From NCBI RefSeq assembly GCF_014595975.1, contig NZ_JABWGQ010000042.1, forward strand, positions 62,001-126,000: a DNA stretch of 64,000 nt, given 5' to 3'. The stretch's first letter is position 1. Each line of letters begins with the position of its first letter. The DNA comes from Sphingopyxis sp. LK2115 (GTDB lineage: Bacteria; Pseudomonadota; Alphaproteobacteria; Sphingomonadales; Sphingomonadaceae). Shown piece after piece: positions 54,093-63,330 of this stretch. The notes beneath the pieces are model-generated. The model ran no database searches. It saw only the letters and a list, made by a program, of their open reading frames with translations, and was not told where the DNA came from. The position numbers and the translations under genes were made by a program.

Positions 54093-55301
54093 CTAGAAGT
54101 CCAGTGGTGCGTCCAGTTCCTTCACCTGCCACGGCAGACCGTGCTTCATCAGCATGTCCATGAAGGGATCGGGGTCCATCTGTTCCATGTTGAACACGCC
54201 GTCGCCGTCCCATGTGCCCGTCACCATCATCGCGGTGCCGATCATCGCGGGGACGCCGGTGGTGTAGCTGACCGCCTGGTTGCCGGTTTCGGCATAGGCG
54301 TCCTCATGGTCGCAGATGTTATAGAGATAGAGCGTCTTTTCCGTCCCGTCCTTGGCAGTTCCGGTCGCGATGACGCCGATGTTGGTCTTGCCCTTGGTCG
54401 TTTCGCCCAGGCTCGACGGTTCGGGGAGCACGGCTTTCAGGAATTGCAGCGGAATGATTTCCCTGCCCTCGTACATCACCGGGTCGATGCGCGTCATGCC
54501 GACATTCTGGAGCACGGTGAGGTGCTGGATATAGGCATCGCCAAAGGTCATCCAGAACCGGATCCGCTTGATTTCGGGCAGGTGGGTTTTCAGGCTTTCG
54601 ATCTCCTCATGATACATGAGGTACATATTCTTCGGCCCCACACCCTCGAAATCGAACGACTGCTTCACCGACATGGGCGGCGTTTCGACCCAGTCGCCAT
54701 TTTCCCAGTGGCGCGCGACGGCGGTGACTTCGCGAATGTTGATTTCGGGATTGAAATTGGTCGCGAAATGCTGGCCATGATCGCCGCCGTTACAGTCGAG
54801 GATGTCGAGCGTGTCGATACGCTCGAAATGATGCTTTTTGAGCCACGTCGTGAACACGCTCGTCACGCCGGGGTCGAAACCCGAGCCGAGCAGCGCCATC
54901 AGACCGGCATCCCTGAAGCGGTCGTGATAGGCCCATTGCCAGTGATATTCGAACTTCGCCTCGTCGCGCGGTTCGTAATTGGCGGTGTCGAGATAATGCG
55001 CGCCGGTCGACAGGCACGCCTCCATGATCGTCAGATCCTGATAGGGAAGCGCCAGGTTCACGACATGGGTCGCGCCGATCTGGCGGATCAGCGCTGCGGT
55101 CGCGTCGATATGATCGGCGTCGACCTCGGCGGTCTTGATCGTCACGCCGGTCCGCGCCTTCACCGACTCGGCGATCGCGTCGCATTTGAACTTGCGGCGG
55201 CTGGCCAGCGTGATGTCGGGAAAGATGTCGGGGTTCATCGCCATCTTGTGCACTGCGACCGAACCGACGCCGCCCGCGCCGATCACAAGAACCTTGCTCA
55301 T
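54093..55301 (-). CDS. Carboxy(nor)spermidine dehydrogenase (Lys1-like)
   Basis: A saccharopine-dehydrogenase-fold enzyme of 402 residues. The NAD(P) site is MSKVLVIGAGGVGSVAVHKMA. GSGFDPGVTSVFTTWL and DILDCNGGDHG follow. These are typical of the carboxynorspermidine synthase group, which condenses L-aspartate semialdehyde with putrescine or diaminopropane and reduces the imine. The adjacent nspC supports this over a lysine-pathway role. It diverges from the threonine dehydratase-like gene. Confidence 0.92.
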   Translation of the reverse strand: MSKVLVIGAGGVGSVAVHKMAMNPDIFPDITLASRRKFKCDAIAESVKARTGVTIKTAEVDADHIDATAALIRQIGATHVVNLALPYQDLTIMEACLSTGAHYLDTANYEPRDEAKFEYHWQWAYHDRFRDAGLMALLGSGFDPGVTSVFTTWLKKHHFERIDTLDILDCNGGDHGQHFATNFNPEINIREVTAVARHWENGDWVETPPMSVKQSFDFEGVGPKNMYLMYHEEIESLKTHLPEIKRIRFWMTFGDAYIQHLTVLQNVGMTRIDPVMYEGREIIPLQFLKAVLPEPSSLGETTKGKTNIGVIATGTAKDGTEKTLYLYNICDHEDAYAETGNQAVSYTTGVPAMIGTAMMVTGTWDGDGVFNMEQMDPDPFMDMLMKHGLPWQVKELDAPLDF

Positions 55302-55367
55302 CGAAAAATCTCCTGTCGCGGCACGTTGCCGCCTTGTCTTGTATGCCCGGCCCTATAGGACGAAGCC

Positions 55368-56375
55368 ATGACACAGCAAAGCCCCGAAGCCCTTGTCGAT
55401 CCGAACCGTGCGCCCACGCTGGCAGGCGTCGAGCGCGCGGCCGCGAAAGTCGCGGCCTTGCTCCCGCAAACGCCGCTGCTGCCGCTAGAGGTCGATGGCC
55501 GCACCATCTGGTGCAAGGCCGAATCGCTCCAGCCCGTCGGCGCGTTCAAGATTCGCGGTGCCTGGCACCGATTGACCGACCTGACGGCGGAACAGGCCGC
55601 GGCGGGCGTGGTCGGCGTGTCGAGCGGCAACCATGCGCAGGGGGTGGCCTGGGCGGCGAGGCGCCTTGGCATCAGGGCAACGATCGTGATGCCAGGCAAT
55701 GCCCCTGCGATGAAGCTTGCGGCGACGCGGCGCCTCGGCGCCGAGGTTGTGCTCTATGACCGGGTGACGGAATCGCGCGACGCGGTCGCGGCGAAGCTGC
55801 TCGAAGAACGCGGCGGCACGCTCGTTCATGCCTATGGCGATCCGTGGATCATCGAAGGGCAGGGAAGCGCGGGGATCGAGGCGACGGCGCAGATGCGCGC
55901 GCGCGGAATCGAGGGGCCCGACCGGATCGTCGCCTGCTGTGGCGGCGGCGGGCTTTCGGCGGGCCTCGCGCTCGCCTGCCCCGACGCGGAGCTGATCGCG
56001 GTCGAACCGGAAGGCTGGGACGATGTCACACGCAGCCTGGCGGCGGGCGAGATATTGAGCGTTGACGATCTGGCCTTTCCCACCGAATGCGACGCGCTCC
56101 AGACGCCGGAAACCCGACCGATCAATTTTGCGGTGCTCCGCGCGCGCGGCGTGCGCGGCGTCGTGGTGACGCGCAGCGAAGTGCGCGACGCGATGCGGCT
56201 TGCCTTCGAGAAACTGCACCTCGTCCTCGAACCCGGCGGCGCGGCGGCGCTGGCGGCGGTGCTGGCGGGCAAGGTGACACCGACCGACGCGACGCTCGTC
56301 ACCCTGTCGGGCGGCAATGTCGATCCCCTGAAATTCGCCGAAATCATCAGCGAACAGGAAACTTCCCGCGCATAG
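55368..56375 (+). CDS. Threonine/serine dehydratase-like PLP enzyme
   Basis: A fold II PLP protein of 335 residues. PLP Lys61 is in VGAFKIRGAW, the substrate loop is SSGNHAQG, and the phosphate-binding glycine loop is CCGGGGLSAG. No ACT regulatory domain is present, so it is the short catabolic (TdcB-like) or serine racemase-like type rather than IlvA. Substrate choice cannot be told. It stands alone between the polyamine cluster and a lipoprotein. Confidence 0.9.
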   Translation: MTQQSPEALVDPNRAPTLAGVERAAAKVAALLPQTPLLPLEVDGRTIWCKAESLQPVGAFKIRGAWHRLTDLTAEQAAAGVVGVSSGNHAQGVAWAARRLGIRATIVMPGNAPAMKLAATRRLGAEVVLYDRVTESRDAVAAKLLEERGGTLVHAYGDPWIIEGQGSAGIEATAQMRARGIEGPDRIVACCGGGGLSAGLALACPDAELIAVEPEGWDDVTRSLAAGEILSVDDLAFPTECDALQTPETRPINFAVLRARGVRGVVVTRSEVRDAMRLAFEKLHLVLEPGGAAALAAVLAGKVTPTDATLVTLSGGNVDPLKFAEIISEQETSRA

Positions 56376-56403
56376 GACGTTTGCAGGCAAAGGGAGAGAG
56401 GCG

Positions 56404-56835
56404 ATGCACAAGAGTCTGACCATGGCGGCCGCTGCCGCCGCGATCCTGCTGACCGGATGCGGGAAGGCCGAGGCGCCGACGCCGGCCGAGACGACGACCG
56501 AAACAGTGCCGGTCGAAACGGTCCCGGCGGAGGAAGCGGAGGCCGCCGCGTCGCACCGCTTCGCGAGCTGGGCGGGCAAGTGGACCGGAGTCGAAGGCAT
56601 GTATGTGACGATCACGCCTGCCGAACCCGGCCAATACAGGCTGGAGATGCAATCGGACCTCGACACCAGGGGCAGCTATGACGGCACCGACAGCGAACAT
56701 GGAATCCAGTTCACGCGCGGCGGTGACGCCCTGACCCTGCGCCGTGCCAGCGGCGATGAGACGGGGCTCAAATATCTTGCGGGCAAAACCGAATGCCTGA
56801 TGGTGAAAGCCGGTGAGGGATACTGCCGCGACTGA
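56404..56835 (+). CDS. Predicted lipoprotein
   Basis: A 143-residue protein starting MHKSLTMAAAAAAILLTGCG with lipobox L-T-G-C (Cys19 of the mature form). An acidic Glu/Thr/Pro linker (23-45) and a small domain from about 50 (RFASWAGKWTGVEGMYVTIT) follow. Two late Cys (KTECLMVKAGEGYC) may pair. No named family is recognised. The ATG follows GGGAGAGG. Confidence 0.78.
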   Translation: MHKSLTMAAAAAAILLTGCGKAEAPTPAETTTETVPVETVPAEEAEAAASHRFASWAGKWTGVEGMYVTITPAEPGQYRLEMQSDLDTRGSYDGTDSEHGIQFTRGGDALTLRRASGDETGLKYLAGKTECLMVKAGEGYCRD

Positions 56836-56847
56836 CCTGTCGCGGTT

Positions 56848-56925
56848 CGTCATCCCTGTGGAGGCCGGGGTCTCGACCCTGACGTAAAGCGCATGGACGA
56901 GGTTCCGGCGTTCGCCGGAATGACG
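56848..56925. repeat. CGTCATCCC-type dispersed inverted repeat
   Basis: CGTCATCCC (56848-56856) and GGAATGACG (56917-56925) face each other, with an inner hairpin TTCCGGCG (56903-56910) and CGCCGGAA (56913-56920). GAGGCCGGGGTCTCGACC between them is typical of sphingomonad intergenic repeats. It lies just after the lipoprotein gene and before the PHO-box-like repeat. Confidence 0.55.
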
Positions 56926-56941
56926 ATGCGATTTTCCGCAT

Positions 56942-56970
56942 CTGTCGCCGATCTGTCATCGAACCGTCGC
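56942..56970 (+). promoter_or_regulatory. PHO-box-like triple repeat upstream of btaA
   Basis: Three 7-base repeats sit exactly 11 bases apart: CTGTCGC (56942-56948), CTGTCAT (56953-56959) and CCGTCGC (56964-56970), separated by CGAT and CGAA. The classic PhoB site is CTGTCAT, four bases, CTGTCAT. A further CTGTCAT is at 56988-56994. Its place 64 bases before btaA fits phosphate control of betaine-lipid synthesis. Confidence 0.7.
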
Positions 56971-57001
56971 GCGAATCGCAACAATGGCTGTCATGCGCAG
57001 C

Positions 57002-57022
57002 CCCGGAATAATCCGTTCCGGG
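57002..57022 (+). promoter_or_regulatory. Leader hairpin next to the btaA ribosome site
   Basis: CCCGGAA (57002-57008) and TTCCGGG (57016-57022) form a 7-bp stem, and the GGGAG ribosome site (57020-57024) is partly inside it. It may tune btaA translation. Confidence 0.3.
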
Positions 57023-57033
57023 AGTCGCACAGC

Positions 57034-58260
57034 ATGGCCAGCCAGCCCAACAGGAAAATCGCCGCCGCAGTCGTCCGCACCGACGCCGAACAGAATCAGC
57101 GCCTGCTCGACCGTGCCTTTGCGCTCGCGTTCAAAGGCCTTGTCTATGCGCAGATCTGGGAAGATCCGGTGGTCGATATGGACGCGCTGGCGATCGAGCG
57201 GGGCCACCGCATCGCCACGATCGCGAGCGGCGGCTGCAACGTCTTTTCCTATCTTATCGCTGATCCCGCAGAGATTGTCGCGGTCGACCTCAACACCGCG
57301 CATGTCGCGCTCAATCATCTGAAGCGCGTCGCGATCGAGCGGCTGCCCGATTATCCGAGCTTCCGCCGCTTCTTCGCCGATGCCGACAGCGCGGCGAACA
57401 TCGCCGATTATCGCGCCTTCGTGCGCCCGCACCTCGACGAGACGAGCCGCCGATACTGGGAAGGGCGCGACCTGGTGGGACGCCGCCGCATCAACGGTTT
57501 CGCGCATGGGCTTTACAAGCGCGGCCTGCTCGGCCATTTCATCGGCCTCGCGCACCTCGTCGCGCGGCTGCACCGCGTCGATCCGCGCGCGTTCCTGGAA
57601 GCGCGGGGTATCGAGGAACAGCGCGCGATATTCGACGCCAAATTCGCGCCCTTCTTTGACCGCAAACTCATTCGCTGGGTCACCGACCAGCGCTCGTCGC
57701 TCTTCGGTCTCGGCATCCCGCCCGCGCAATATGATGCGCTGGCGGGCGGCAGGCCGATGGCCGACGTGCTGCGCGCGCGGCTCGAAAGGCTGGCGTGCGA
57801 CTTTCCGCTCAAGGACAATTATTTCGCGTGGCAGGCGTTCGGGCGCGGTTATGGCAAGGGCGTGTCGGTGTCGCTGCCGCCTTATCTTCAGTCGGGAAAT
57901 TATGCCGCGGTCAAGGCGCGCGCCGGGCGGGTGACGATGCTGCACGCGAACATGACCGACATGCTGGCCGCCGCCGATGCGGCCAGCTTCGACCGCTATA
58001 TCTTCCTCGACGCGCAGGACTGGATGAGCGATGCGCAGCTCATCGCGCTTTGGGCCGAGGTCACGCGCACCGCGCGGCCCGGCGCGCGCGTGCTGTTCCG
58101 CACCGCCGCCGAACCGTCGCTGCTGCCGGGGCGACTCCCCGCCGACCTGCTCGACCGCTGGGAGTATCGCGAAGACGCATCGCGCGACTACACGCGCCGC
58201 GACCGTTCGGCGATCTATGGCGGCGTGCATCTCTATGTGCTGAAGGGCGCGGGCGCATGA
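57034..58260 (+). CDS. btaA: BtaA: SAM:diacylglycerol 3-amino-3-carboxypropyltransferase
   Basis: First enzyme of betaine-lipid (DGTS) synthesis: moves the 3-amino-3-carboxypropyl group of SAM onto diacylglycerol. The 408-residue protein belongs to DUF3419. LVYAQIWEDPVVDMDAL (about 35-51), IASGGCNVFSYL with the SAM loop, AVDLNTAHVALNHLK and SSLFGLGIPPAQY are family blocks. The following gene has the matching N-methyltransferase and overlaps by ATGA, which strongly supports BtaA over other DUF3419 members. ATG at 57034 was chosen after GGGAG; the frame runs back to 56893 without support. A PHO-box-like repeat lies upstream. Confidence 0.9.
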   Translation: MASQPNRKIAAAVVRTDAEQNQRLLDRAFALAFKGLVYAQIWEDPVVDMDALAIERGHRIATIASGGCNVFSYLIADPAEIVAVDLNTAHVALNHLKRVAIERLPDYPSFRRFFADADSAANIADYRAFVRPHLDETSRRYWEGRDLVGRRRINGFAHGLYKRGLLGHFIGLAHLVARLHRVDPRAFLEARGIEEQRAIFDAKFAPFFDRKLIRWVTDQRSSLFGLGIPPAQYDALAGGRPMADVLRARLERLACDFPLKDNYFAWQAFGRGYGKGVSVSLPPYLQSGNYAAVKARAGRVTMLHANMTDMLAAADAASFDRYIFLDAQDWMSDAQLIALWAEVTRTARPGARVLFRTAAEPSLLPGRLPADLLDRWEYREDASRDYTRRDRSAIYGGVHLYVLKGAGA

Positions 58261-58898
58261 CCGCGGCGCATGGCGAATTGATGGACCGCGTCTATCGCAC
58301 GCAGCGGCACATCTATGACCTCACGCGCAAATATTATCTGCTCGGCCGCGACGGCCTGATCGCCGAACTGGCGCCGCCGCGCGGCGGCTCGGTGCTCGAA
58401 ATCGGCTGCGGCACGGGGCGCAATCTGGTTGCAGTCGGTAAGGCGTGGCCGGAGGCCCGATTGTTCGGCGTCGATATTTCGGACGCGATGCTGGCAACAG
58501 CGCGGACGTCGCTCCGCAGGGCGGGCATCGACGCGGTTCTGGCCCGCGGCGATGCCTGCGATTTCGATCCCCTGACGCTGTTTGGTCGCGCCGCCTTCGA
58601 CCGCGTGTTCATCAGCTACGCGCTGTCCATGATCCCCGACTGGAAAACGGCGCTGGTCCATGCGGCAAGCTGCCTCGCACCGGGCGGGCGGCTGGAGGTC
58701 GTCGATTTCGGGCAGCAGGATTGCCTGCCGCGCGTCTGGCGCCGCGCGCTGTTCGGCTGGCTCGCACAGTTCCATGTCGTCCCGCGCGCCGAGTTGGCGC
58801 CGATGATCGCAGGGCTTGCCAAGGAAATGGGCAGCGCGGGCCATTGCCGCAGCCTCTACCGCGGTTATGCGATCCGCGGCGGAATCGCGCGCGGCTGA
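58257..58898 (+). CDS. btaB: BtaB: diacylglycerylhomoserine N-methyltransferase
   Basis: A SAM-dependent methyltransferase of 213 residues that would methylate diacylglycerylhomoserine three times to DGTS. SAM site VLEIGCGTGRNL (about 45-56), FGVDISDAMLATA and FISYALSMIPDW (the typical BtaB segment) are present. N-terminal VYRTQRHIYDLTRKYYLLGRD is characteristic of this group. Coupled to btaA by a four-base overlap. Confidence 0.9.
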   Translation: MTAAHGELMDRVYRTQRHIYDLTRKYYLLGRDGLIAELAPPRGGSVLEIGCGTGRNLVAVGKAWPEARLFGVDISDAMLATARTSLRRAGIDAVLARGDACDFDPLTLFGRAAFDRVFISYALSMIPDWKTALVHAASCLAPGGRLEVVDFGQQDCLPRVWRRALFGWLAQFHVVPRAELAPMIAGLAKEMGSAGHCRSLYRGYAIRGGIARG

Positions 58899-58911
58899 TA
58901 CCCGGCTGGGA

Positions 58912-60177
58912 TCAGCGCGCGGGGCGCGTTGCGGTGAAGGCAAAGGCGACATCGACCTCGGCCGCAATCGCGTCGGTCGCTGCCCATTCGCCCTGGCCGA
59001 CCCCGAATGCCGTGCGGTCGATCCGCGCCGTGCCGCCCACGCGCGCGCGGTCGCCTTCGATCCGCAGCGTGAAGCGCAAAGTCGCAGCTTTGGCGGCGCC
59101 GCGCAGGTTCAGCGTGCCGCGCGCTTCATAGCGGTCGCCATCCAGGTGCCGGATGTCGCGCGCGATGAAGGTCGCGCTCGGATATGCGGCGGTATCGAAG
59201 AAGTCGCTACTTTTCAGCGAATCGTCGCGCTGCCCGTCGCCGGTATCGGCCGAGGCGAGGTCTACCGTCACCTTGATGCGCGACGCGGCGAGCTGGTCCG
59301 GGCTGAACCGGATATCGGCGCGCCAGCGATCGAAACGTCCCTCGACCGCCTCGCCATTCCAGCGCGCGGTGAAGCCAAGGCGCCCGCCCGGTGCCACCGT
59401 CCAGTCGGCGAGCGGTTCTGCCGTCTCAACGGACTCGGAAGTGGGCTCGCCTTCGGCGGTTTCGTCCGTATCCGCCTTTTCCGCCTCAACCGGCGCGGAA
59501 GTGGCGACGGCGGCGGTTTGCGCCGCATTCGGCACAGCCTGTTCACCGGAAGCGGCCCGCTCGCGGTCGGGATAGACCATCGAGCCTGCGGCAAAGGCGC
59601 CACCGACGAGCGCCAGGGCGATCAGGGTCGCGCCAACGGCCTTGCCGCGCGCTGACGGGATCATCCGCTGAAGCTCTGGCTTGCCGAGCAGCCATTGATG
59701 GCGGAGCGCGCCCGCGACATGCAGCAGGAACAGGACGATTGCCAGCCACGCCATCGCTTCGTGGACCACTTCGGCGGGTTCATGCCAGCCGCGGCCGACG
59801 GGAAGATGCGGCCAGGGGATGATGCCGAACAGCAAGGTCGGCACCTGAACCTTTGCCGTCGACACAAGAAGCCAGCCGGTGATCGGGCCAAGGATCATCA
59901 CGCCATAGAAAAGGCTGTGGACCAGAACCGCGAGCGCGCGCGTCCACGCGGGGCCGCCGGACACGGGCGGGCGCGGCATGACGATGCGCGCGGCGAGGCG
60001 GGCGAGGCTGAGCAGCAGGATCGCGATGCCGACCGACTTGTGAAGCTGGAAACGCGCGAACAGTTCAGGGCTGTTATCGCCTTCGAGCGCCCAACCGAGC
60101 GCGATCTGAAAGGCGAGCAGCAGCGCGATCAGCCAATGGAGCGTGATCGCGGTATAGCTATAGCGTTGAACGGCCAT
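58912..60177 (-). CDS. Cytochrome b561-YceI fusion protein
   Basis: A 421-residue protein. Residues 1-185 form a di-heme b561 with four helices and His ligands in ITLHWLIALL, LHKSVGI, VHSLFYG and VVHEAMAWLAIVLFLLHVAG. After a helix (VGATLIALALVGGAFAAGSMV) and an acidic linker, residues about 235-421 are a YceI lipocalin-like domain (GFTARWNGEAVEG, KVTVDLASADTGDGQRDDSLKSSDFFD, YPSATF). YceI binds polyisoprenoids such as ubiquinone, so the protein may link membrane electron transfer to a bound quinone in the periplasm. MAVQRYSY at 60177 is the start; the frame back to 60243 is non-coding. Confidence 0.92.
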   Translation of the reverse strand: MAVQRYSYTAITLHWLIALLLAFQIALGWALEGDNSPELFARFQLHKSVGIAILLLSLARLAARIVMPRPPVSGGPAWTRALAVLVHSLFYGVMILGPITGWLLVSTAKVQVPTLLFGIIPWPHLPVGRGWHEPAEVVHEAMAWLAIVLFLLHVAGALRHQWLLGKPELQRMIPSARGKAVGATLIALALVGGAFAAGSMVYPDRERAASGEQAVPNAAQTAAVATSAPVEAEKADTDETAEGEPTSESVETAEPLADWTVAPGGRLGFTARWNGEAVEGRFDRWRADIRFSPDQLAASRIKVTVDLASADTGDGQRDDSLKSSDFFDTAAYPSATFIARDIRHLDGDRYEARGTLNLRGAAKAATLRFTLRIEGDRARVGGTARIDRTAFGVGQGEWAATDAIAAEVDVAFAFTATRPAR

Positions 60178-60263
60178 GCAAAACCTTTGTGCGAGGAGAG
60201 CGGGAGCCGCCGACAAGCCTAGCGCCCGCCGGGATTCGCACAAGCGTCAACCGCTGCTGCCGG

Positions 60264-60953
60264 TCAATCGTCGAACCCGACGAAACGCACGGCTTCGTCG
60301 ACGCTCTTGCGGTTCGACACCACTGCGTTCGCCGGAAAATCGGCGTCGGGCCAACCCATCGCGACGCAGATCATGATGACCTGATCGTCGGGGATGCGCG
60401 CATGTTCGCGCACCACCGGGCTTTGCATGATCCCCTGGCTGTTGATCACGCAGCCGAGCCCGCGCGACCAGGCAGCGTTGACGAGCGCATTGGTCACCGC
60501 GCCGCAATCGAACGGCGCGATGTCGCTGCCGAGCAGCACGCGATCATAGGTGACGACGATGCTGACCGGCGCATCGAACTGCCGAAAGCCGCGCAGCACC
60601 CAGTCCTGCCGTGCGTCCTTGTCATCGCGTTCGATGCCCATTGCGCCGAACAATTGCTTGGCGATCTCGATCTGGCGGCCGCGATGGGCATCGGGCACCT
60701 TGTCGAACCGGCGAAACTCGCGGCTGTCGGGCTTGCCCGCCAATATGCCCTCGGTATTGCCGCGGCGGATCGCGTCGAGCGGCGCACCGGTCACGACCGA
60801 GAAGTTCCAGCACTGATTGTTGAACGACGACGGCGCACGCATCGCCACCGCGATGATTTCGGCGATCAGCGCTTTGGGAACGGGTTTGTCGAGGAAGCCG
60901 CGGATCGAGCGGCGTCCGACGACGACCTCATCAAAACCCGGCGTGATCGTCAC
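60264..60953 (-). CDS. Nitroreductase family protein
   Basis: An FMN-dependent oxidoreductase of 229 residues. [13 protein letters not shown] (about 12-24) and [17 protein letters not shown] hold FMN contacts, and [13 protein letters not shown] and VAMGWPD are typical. The GTG at 60953 overlaps the hemA stop (GTGA), so it is co-translated with hemA; a longer frame to 61229 lies inside hemA. The substrate is unknown. Confidence 0.9.
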   Translation of the reverse strand: MTITPGFDEVVVGRRSIRGFLDKPVPKALIAEIIAVAMRAPSSFNNQCWNFSVVTGAPLDAIRRGNTEGILAGKPDSREFRRFDKVPDAHRGRQIEIAKQLFGAMGIERDDKDARQDWVLRGFRQFDAPVSIVVTYDRVLLGSDIAPFDCGAVTNALVNAAWSRGLGCVINSQGIMQSPVVREHARIPDDQVIMICVAMGWPDADFPANAVVSNRKSVDEAVRFVGFDD

Positions 60954-62170
60954 GCCGCCTTCTGAAGCTGCAATTCCAGCCGGTCCCAGATTTCGACAAG
61001 CGCGCTGGTCAGTTCGCGCATCATCGCTTCGTCGTGCGCGGGGCCGGGGGTAAAGCGCAGGCGTTCGGTGCCGCGCGGCACGGTCGGGAAATTGATCGGC
61101 TGCACATAGACGCCGTATTCGGCAAGCAAGATGTCGCTGATCTTCTTTGCGCGCACCGGATCGCCGACCATCAGCGGAACGATGTGCGTCGTCGAATCCA
61201 TCACCGGCAACCCGGCGTCGCGGAAACATTGCTTGAGATAGGCGGCGGCGGCCTGCTGCGCCTCGCGCTCGACGTTCGACGATTTCAGGTGACGCACGCT
61301 GGCGAGCACGCCCGCGACGAGCACCGGCGACAGGCTGGTCGTGAAGATAAAGCCAGGCGCATAGGACCGGATCACGTCGATGATATTCTTGTCGGCGGCG
61401 ATATAGCCGCCCATCACGCCGAACGCCTTGCCCAGCGTGCCTTCGATGATCGTCACGCGGTGCGCGGCTTCGTCGCGGTCGGTGATGCCGCCGCCGCGCG
61501 GGCCGTACATGCCGACGGCATGGACTTCATCGCAATAGGTGAGCGCATTATATTTTTCCGCGAGGTCGCAGATCGCGTGGATCGGCGCGACGTCGCCGTC
61601 CATCGAATAGACGCTTTCAAAGGCGATCAGCTTCGCGGCTTCGGGATCGTCGGCGGCGAGCAGTTCTTCCAGATGCGCAAGGTCGTTGTGGCGCCAAACG
61701 CGCTTTTCGCAGCCCGAATTGCGGATGCCCGCGATCATCGAGGCGTGGTTCAGTTCGTCCGAATAGATGATGCAATTGGGGAGCAGCTTGCCGAGCGTGC
61801 CGAGCGTCGCCTCGTTCGAGATATAGCCCGAGGTAAAAAGCAGCGCGCCTTCCTTGCCGTGCAGGTCGGCGAGTTCGGCCTCCAGCTCGACATGATAATG
61901 GGTGTTGCCGCCGATGTTGCGCGTGCCGCCCGATCCGGCGCCGACATCGTGCAGCGCCGCTTCCATCGCTTCGACGACCTTGGGATGCTGGCCCATCGCA
62001 AGATAGTCGTTGGAGCACCAGACGGTGATCGGCTTCGGCCCATTGTGCCCGGCGAAACAACGCGCGTTGGGAAATGCGCCCTTGTTCCGCAAAATGTCGA
62101 TGAAGACGCGGTAGCGTCCCTCTTCGTGCAGCCGGTCGATCGCGCGAGCGAAAATGTCGTTGTAATTCAC
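60950..62170 (-). CDS. hemA: 5-aminolevulinate synthase
   Basis: Makes 5-aminolevulinate from glycine and succinyl-CoA, the Shemin route to heme in alphaproteobacteria. At 406 residues the PLP lysine is Lys248 ([13 protein letters not shown]), the same number as in Rhodobacter. [19 protein letters not shown] and [13 protein letters not shown] with the active Asp are present. A nitroreductase follows in an overlap. Confidence 0.97.
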   Translation of the reverse strand: MNYNDIFARAIDRLHEEGRYRVFIDILRNKGAFPNARCFAGHNGPKPITVWCSNDYLAMGQHPKVVEAMEAALHDVGAGSGGTRNIGGNTHYHVELEAELADLHGKEGALLFTSGYISNEATLGTLGKLLPNCIIYSDELNHASMIAGIRNSGCEKRVWRHNDLAHLEELLAADDPEAAKLIAFESVYSMDGDVAPIHAICDLAEKYNALTYCDEVHAVGMYGPRGGGITDRDEAAHRVTIIEGTLGKAFGVMGGYIAADKNIIDVIRSYAPGFIFTTSLSPVLVAGVLASVRHLKSSNVEREAQQAAAAYLKQCFRDAGLPVMDSTTHIVPLMVGDPVRAKKISDILLAEYGVYVQPINFPTVPRGTERLRFTPGPAHDEAMMRELTSALVEIWDRLELQLQKAA

Positions 62171-62306
62171 GTTTCAGCCCCGCAGTCAGGTGCCAGTCAA
62201 GCTCTGGACGCCGCTCCCCCGGCGGCCGTTAACATGCGGGCCAATAACGCCGAAAAGCGTCAAAGGCCAGTGCGAACGATTCGCAGATCCGTGACAAAAC
62301 GTCCGA

Positions 62307-63113
62307 TCAGATCGTCTCGATCGAAGCGATGCCATAGGGCAAAAGCGCGGAAATCGGCGGCGGTTGGCGGTCGTCGCCGCGTGTGAAAACGGCGACGCCG
62401 GGCGCCGCGATATCGGGCCAGGCCTGTCCCGCGGTCAGATGCGCAATGCGCCGCGCTATCCCCTCCGCTCCATCGATCAGCGCGACGTCGGGGCCGAAAC
62501 CCGCCTGCAATTCGGTCTTCAGCAGCGGGAAATGGGTGCAGGCGAGCACGACGACATCGAGCGCCTCGCCGCGTGGCTGTTCGCGAAGTCCGGCGACCGC
62601 GCGGACGATGACCTCCGGGTCGACCGCCTCGCCGCGCAGCTTCGCCTCGGCGCCGGTGACAAGGCCGGGGCTGCCGTGGCGCAGCACGGTCCTGTCACCG
62701 GCGAAGCGCGCACTCAGATCGTCGACATAGGGCTGGCGCACCGTCGCCTCGGTGCCGAGCACGCCGATGACGCCGGTCCGGGTCATTGCGGCGGCGGGCT
62801 TGATTGCGGGCACGGTGCCGACGATCGGCAGGTCGAGCGCGGCGCGGACATGGCCGAGCGCGATCGTCGAGGCGGTATTGCACGCAATGACCGCGAGCCG
62901 CGGCTGGTAACGTTCGACGAGCCGCCCCAGCAAGGCGGGAACGCGCGCGGCCAGCTCGTCGTCGCTTTTCCTGCCATAGGGCAGACCGGCATAATCGGCG
63001 GCATAGACAATCGGCGCAGTCGGCAACAGCGCGCGTGTCGGGCCAAGCACGGTCAGCCCGCCGAGGCCGCTGTCGAAGAAAAGGATCGGCGCGTCGGGGG
63101 CGGGTGGATGCAT
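62307..63113 (-). CDS. murI: Glutamate racemase
   Basis: Supplies D-glutamate for peptidoglycan. The 268-residue protein has the two catalytic cysteines, Cys78 (VIACNTAST) and Cys192 (LACTHFPLL), plus Asp14 in FDSGLGGL. VYAADYAGLPYG is the substrate-binding block. It stands alone between hemA and plsY. Confidence 0.95.
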   Translation of the reverse strand: MHPPAPDAPILFFDSGLGGLTVLGPTRALLPTAPIVYAADYAGLPYGRKSDDELAARVPALLGRLVERYQPRLAVIACNTASTIALGHVRAALDLPIVGTVPAIKPAAAMTRTGVIGVLGTEATVRQPYVDDLSARFAGDRTVLRHGSPGLVTGAEAKLRGEAVDPEVIVRAVAGLREQPRGEALDVVVLACTHFPLLKTELQAGFGPDVALIDGAEGIARRIAHLTAGQAWPDIAAPGVAVFTRGDDRQPPPISALLPYGIASIETI

Positions 63114-63330
63114 GGCGCGGCGTTAGCAGGAGCATGGGCGCGGCTCAACACTGTCGCACCCGCGCTGGCGGGGGCGCAATCGGCCTTATCCTGCCCCGCT
63201 CGACGAACCGACGGTGCCCCGCTGCGCGGGGGTCACGATTTTGTCCATTTCGCCAATGGATCGTCCCGAACCCGTTGATTGCTCCCGCCAACCCCGCCAA
63301 AAGGGGAAGGCGAAGGAAGCGGGGAGTGTG

